The position numbers were made by a program, and so were the translations under genes. A stretch of DNA of 64,000 nt from JAAOII01 sp965207705 (GTDB taxonomy: Bacteria; Pseudomonadota; Gammaproteobacteria; CBDBNL01; JAAOII01): NCBI GenBank assembly GCA_965207705.1, contig OZ242292.1, positions 248,001-312,000 on the forward strand. Direction: 5' to 3'. Every line of letters starts with the position of its first letter. The first letter of the stretch is position 1. The notes beneath the pieces are model-generated. The model worked only from the letters and a program-made list of their open reading frames with translations. It was not told where the DNA came from and did not search any database. Of the stretch, positions 60,604 to 64,000 are shown in pieces.

Positions 60604-63330
60604 TTACTGATATAGGGAATATGGACGTTTGGTATCCACTTTCAAAGAAGCAGCCGCTTTATTAAGCTCCTCCAACGAAAACTTGCCATGCTGGAATAAA
60701 GTGGCAAGCGAATAATAAGCAATATGTTTGGCATCCACTTCAAAGAAATCTCGTAGATTATCGCGTGAATCACTGCGTCCAAAACCATCGGTACCTAAGC
60801 AATAGTAAGGAGCTTTAATGAAGGGTCTAAGTTGTTCAGGGTACTGGCGCATATAATCAGTTGTGGCAACCACTGGACTACCAGCAAAAGCATCCTTGCT
60901 GCCCTTGCTACTGCTTTCACTCCCACCATTCAAACACTTATCAATATGTGAAACATCATCATTCTTTGCGGCAGGATTTAAATATCTGCGCCGCTGAATT
61001 TCAGTTGCCTCACGGGTGAGTTCATTACAGCTGGGAGCGCTCCAAACCTGAACCCCAAGGTTGTATTTTTTGTTAAGCACCTCTGCTGCTTTTATCACCT
61101 CCAAAAGGATACTTCCGCTACCAATTAATCTAATACTCTCGCCGCTGCCTTTATGTTCGCTAAAAAGATACATTCCCTTAATGATTCCCTCTTCGCACTT
61201 TGGTGGCATGGCTGGATGGTGATAATTTTCATTCATCGTAGTAAGGTAATAGAATACTCCTTCGCAATTCTCATACATTCTGCGCATACCTTCGCGCAAT
61301 ATAACCGTCAACTCATAAGAAAATGTGGGGTCATAAGATATACAATTAGGAACTGTTCCAGCAAGAATATGACTATGTCCATCAAGATGCTGTAAGCCCT
61401 CTCCTGCTAAAGTGGTGCGACCAGAAGTTGCCCCTATAAGAAAGCCACGCGCCTGCATGTCTCCCGCAGCCCAGATAAAATCACCTACTCTTTGAAAACC
61501 GAACATTGAATAAAAAATATAAAAAGGCATTAAAGTAAGGTTATTATTATATGTTGAAGTAGCAGCGGCTATCCAGGCGGCTATTGACCCCGCTTCGTTT
61601 ATACCCTCTTGTAAAATCTGTCCTTTTACATCCTCACGATAATACATAATTTGGTCGGCATCTTGTGGAACATATTTTTGCCCCACGCTTGAATAAATCC
61701 CCACCTGGCGAAAAAGACCTTCCATGCCAAAGGTTCTTGCTTCATCTGGCACTATGGGAACTATACGTGAACCGATATCTTTATCGCGGCATAGGGTTGC
61801 AAGGGTCCGCACAAAAGACATAGTAGTGGAGTATTCGCGCTCGCCACTATCCTCAAGCTGCGCTTTAAAGGCGCTAAGTGGTGGGACTTTTAATTTCTCA
61901 CACACATCTCTTCGTTGCGGGACGAAGCCGCCAAGGGCAGAACGGCTTTTCTTAAGATACTTGCTTTCTGCGCTATTAGCCGCTGGTTTGCAATAGGGCA
62001 TTTTTTCCAGGTTCTCATCAGAAACTGGTATACGAAACCTATCACGAAACTTTTTGAGCCCTTCCATATCCAGCTTTTTAATTGAATGGGCTATATTATC
62101 CGACTCACCTGGTGTGCCGTAGCCCTTAATACTTTTTGCTAAAATTACAGTTGGTTGTCCTTTATGATTAAATGCTTTTTTGTAAGCAGCATAAACCTTA
62201 TGCACATCATGTCCGCCACGATTAAGCCGATAAATTTCTTCATCGCTCATGCCTTCCACCATCTTACGCAATTCATCATAAGCGCCAAAGAAATTATCAC
62301 GCGTATATTTGCCTCCCTTATTCTTGCAATTCTGATATTCGCCATCAACCACTTCATCCATGCGGCGCACTAATAATCCTTTATCGTCTTGTTCCAATAA
62401 AGGGTCCCACCTCCTGCCCCATAGAACCTTAATAACATTCCAACCTGCGCCCTTAAAGACCCCTTCAAGTTCTTGGATAATCTTGCCATTACCGCGCACT
62501 GGACCATCTAATCTTTGCAAGTTACAGTTGACAACAAATATTAAATTATCTAACTGCTCGCGTCCAGCAAGCGCTAATGAACCCAATGACTCTGGTTCAT
62601 CGCTTTCGCCGTCTCCCATAAAACACCATACCTTGCGGTCATTCATTGGTAATAGTCCGCGCCTGTCTAAGTACTTCATTACGTGGGCTTGGTGAATTGC
62701 CTGCATAGGACCTAAGCCCATTGATACAGTGGGAAACTGCCAATAGTCGGGCATAAGCCAAGGATGTGGATAGGATGATAAAGATTTTTTCTCGTCTAAA
62801 TATTTGCCCTTGCCCGCCTCACAACGAAAATTATTAAGATGTTCCTCAGTTATCCTGCCCTCAAGAAAAGAACGAGCATAGATGCCGGGAGAAGAATGTC
62901 CTTGGAAAAAAATCATATCACCACCTTCTTTTCTGTCAGGACCATGAAAGAAGTGATTAAAACCAATCTCATAAAGAGTGGCGATGGAAGAGAAGGTAGA
63001 GATGTGTCCGCCTATACTTGAATCATTAATGTTGGCGCGCATCACCATTATCATTGCGTTCCATCTTATGTATGAACGAATACTTTTTTCAATATGTAGG
63101 TCTCCAGGATAAGCTGGCTCCGCAGAACGCGGTATAGTATTGACATAAGGAGTATTTATGGAAAATGGCAGTTCCACCCCCTCCATGCTCGCCTTTTGTG
63201 ATATTGCATGTAAAACTTCCTCCCCTCTTTTTCTGCCACTATGACGACAGATGTCTTCAAAAGCGGCAAGCCATTCCTGGATTTCTTCGTCCTCCACTCC
63301 AGCCGCTGCTATGGGTGTCTTTTCGTTCAT
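60604..63330 (-). CDS. aceE: Pyruvate dehydrogenase E1, homodimeric type
   Basis: E1 decarboxylates pyruvate with thiamine diphosphate and acetylates E2. The 908-aa protein is the single-chain E1 of gamma/betaproteobacteria. The TPP motif is MGDGESDEPESLGSLALAG continuing to LIFVVNCNLQRLDGPVRGNG. Other landmarks are FFQGHSSPGIYARSFLEGR, EAGSIAAWIAAATSTYNNN and GRTTLAGEGLQHLDGHSH. A Ser/Gly-rich insertion (NGGSESSSKGSKDAF) lies near residue 830. It begins 4 bp after the CinA-like gene's stop. Confidence 0.98.
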   Translation of the reverse strand: MNEKTPIAAAGVEDEEIQEWLAAFEDICRHSGRKRGEEVLHAISQKASMEGVELPFSINTPYVNTIPRSAEPAYPGDLHIEKSIRSYIRWNAMIMVMRANINDSSIGGHISTFSSIATLYEIGFNHFFHGPDRKEGGDMIFFQGHSSPGIYARSFLEGRITEEHLNNFRCEAGKGKYLDEKKSLSSYPHPWLMPDYWQFPTVSMGLGPMQAIHQAHVMKYLDRRGLLPMNDRKVWCFMGDGESDEPESLGSLALAGREQLDNLIFVVNCNLQRLDGPVRGNGKIIQELEGVFKGAGWNVIKVLWGRRWDPLLEQDDKGLLVRRMDEVVDGEYQNCKNKGGKYTRDNFFGAYDELRKMVEGMSDEEIYRLNRGGHDVHKVYAAYKKAFNHKGQPTVILAKSIKGYGTPGESDNIAHSIKKLDMEGLKKFRDRFRIPVSDENLEKMPYCKPAANSAESKYLKKSRSALGGFVPQRRDVCEKLKVPPLSAFKAQLEDSGEREYSTTMSFVRTLATLCRDKDIGSRIVPIVPDEARTFGMEGLFRQVGIYSSVGQKYVPQDADQIMYYREDVKGQILQEGINEAGSIAAWIAAATSTYNNNLTLMPFYIFYSMFGFQRVGDFIWAAGDMQARGFLIGATSGRTTLAGEGLQHLDGHSHILAGTVPNCISYDPTFSYELTVILREGMRRMYENCEGVFYYLTTMNENYHHPAMPPKCEEGIIKGMYLFSEHKGSGESIRLIGSGSILLEVIKAAEVLNKKYNLGVQVWSAPSCNELTREATEIQRRRYLNPAAKNDDVSHIDKCLNGGSESSSKGSKDAFAGSPVVATTDYMRQYPEQLRPFIKAPYYCLGTDGFGRSDSRDNLRDFFEVDAKHIAYYSLATLFQHGKFSLEELNKAAASLKVDTKRPYSLYQ

Positions 63331-63334
63331 TGCG

Positions 63335-64000
63335 TTAGTTTAACACAGAAGATGTCTTCACACCTTCTTCTTTCAATAATTTTTTAAGAGCCGTCCTACA
63401 CTCATCCACTGCATTTTCATCATAACCGCGAAACACCACCTTAACTACATAATTACCTTTATCATCTTGGCGCGGATAGCTACCTATTTCAATTCCTGAA
63501 CTACTTTCTTCCAGTTGCGTCAATTGAGCAGCAATACGGCTTTCGCCAGCATGGACATAAACTGATTTATTATGTAAAATTTTACTGGCAACAATATCCT
63601 TGAATATAAAATCTAACATTGCCTTAAAAATGCTGGGCACTCCCGCCAAAACATAAGTGTTATGTAAACGGAAGCCAGGAGCTGCGCTAACCTCATTATC
63701 TATTAACTCCGCCCCTGCTGGAATATAAGCCATCTTACGAATAGCATCATTTACATAAGCGGGATTCTCATAACGACTTTCCATCCGCTGCAATGCCTCA
63801 TCATTCAGGAGCAAATCAACTTCAAAGCATTTGGCTATCGCCTGCGCGGTTATGTCATCATGAGTGGGACCTATGCCGCCACTGGTAAAAACATAGTCGT
63901 AATTCTCACTGCAATGACGCACTGCGGAAATAATTGCTTGTTCGTCATCGCGCACCACACGCGCTTCAATTAAGGATATTCCTTTTTGATTAAGATGGGC
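63335..64000 (-). CDS. CinA/MoaB-type molybdopterin-binding-fold protein, N-terminus beyond right edge
   Basis: The frame stays open from the stop at 63335 to base 64000, so the N-terminus is missing (at least 221 codons here). It has the COG1058 pattern: HLNQKGISLIEARVVRDDEQ, then YDYVFTSGGIGPTHDDIT (the GGxGPxxDD motif) and AYIPAGAELIDNEVSAAPGF. The final part, EIGSYPRQDDKGNYVVKVVF, matches the CinA/FLAD1-like tail. CinA-family members act on pyridine nucleotides, but the amidase domain is absent here, so function is open. It is co-directional with aceEF and only 4 bp away. Confidence 0.85.
   Translation of the reverse strand, partial: AHLNQKGISLIEARVVRDDEQAIISAVRHCSENYDYVFTSGGIGPTHDDITAQAIAKCFEVDLLLNDEALQRMESRYENPAYVNDAIRKMAYIPAGAELIDNEVSAAPGFRLHNTYVLAGVPSIFKAMLDFIFKDIVASKILHNKSVYVHAGESRIAAQLTQLEESSSGIEIGSYPRQDDKGNYVVKVVFRGYDENAVDECRTALKKLLKEEGVKTSSVLN

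Overview
The window looks like a low-to-moderate GC gammaproteobacterial chromosome segment, or a close beta/gamma relative. The strongest clue is the order tRNA-Thr(UGU), tRNA-Tyr, tRNA-Gly, tRNA-Thr(GGU), tuf, tRNA-Trp, secE, nusG, rplK, rplA, rplJ, rplL, rpoB, rpoC, which is the Escherichia-type arrangement. The order tgt-yajC-secD-secF, a homodimeric-type AceE of 908 aa and a class II PyrC agree with this. No species can be named from the sequence. Nearly all genes lie on the minus strand.

Layout from left to right. 1-3653: a giant lipoprotein built of GLUG repeats, running off the left edge. 3.8-6.8 kb: trpD, a predicted anti-sigma/ECF-sigma pair and a periplasmic EF-hand protein. 6.9-8.3 kb: a glycine-zipper micro-ORF, a duplicated aroE start and an enlarged aroE. 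8.3-15 kb: an accessory-looking stretch with a compact type II restriction-modification pair, the housekeeping gene nnr, a tandem pair of YwgA-like genes and a COG1078-type HD phosphohydrolase. 15.2-22.4 kb: rlmE-ftsH-folB-folK-hemH-recN-radC. 22.5-27.4 kb: acs, a TPR protein, a small membrane protein and a sodium/solute symporter. 27.6-30.4 kb: iscS-iscU-iscA-gph. 30.4-44.3 kb: the RNA polymerase/ribosomal protein/tuf/tRNA cluster. 44.3-49.4 kb: an outer-membrane protein and secF-secD-yajC-tgt. 49.4-57 kb: an RraA-like protein, PstS, a thioredoxin-fold protein, galT/galK, rnt, pyrC and a PhyH dioxygenase. 57.1-64 kb: a degenerate inositol-monophosphatase-like protein, serC, aceF, aceE and a CinA-type domain protein cut by the right edge.

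Three genome-wide habits stand out. First, a GC-rich palindrome (core GGGCGGAGC-N-GCTCCGCCC with a CTGTAGGGG edge) recurs about nine times. One copy is read in frame inside aroE, and two copies supply the stop codons of aroE and radC. Second, many housekeeping proteins (AroE, Nnr, RecN, FolK, GalT, GalK, AceE, the RraA-like protein) carry short low-complexity or tandemly repeated insertions at loops. Third, short tandem repeats sit directly against the start codons of iscA and yajC.

The best candidates for something undescribed are the HD phosphohydrolase with its freshly duplicated YwgA-like partners beside a restriction-modification pair (12.1-15.0 kb), and the protein-coding palindromic element in aroE. 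Functions are inferred from motifs recognised by eye; no database search was run.
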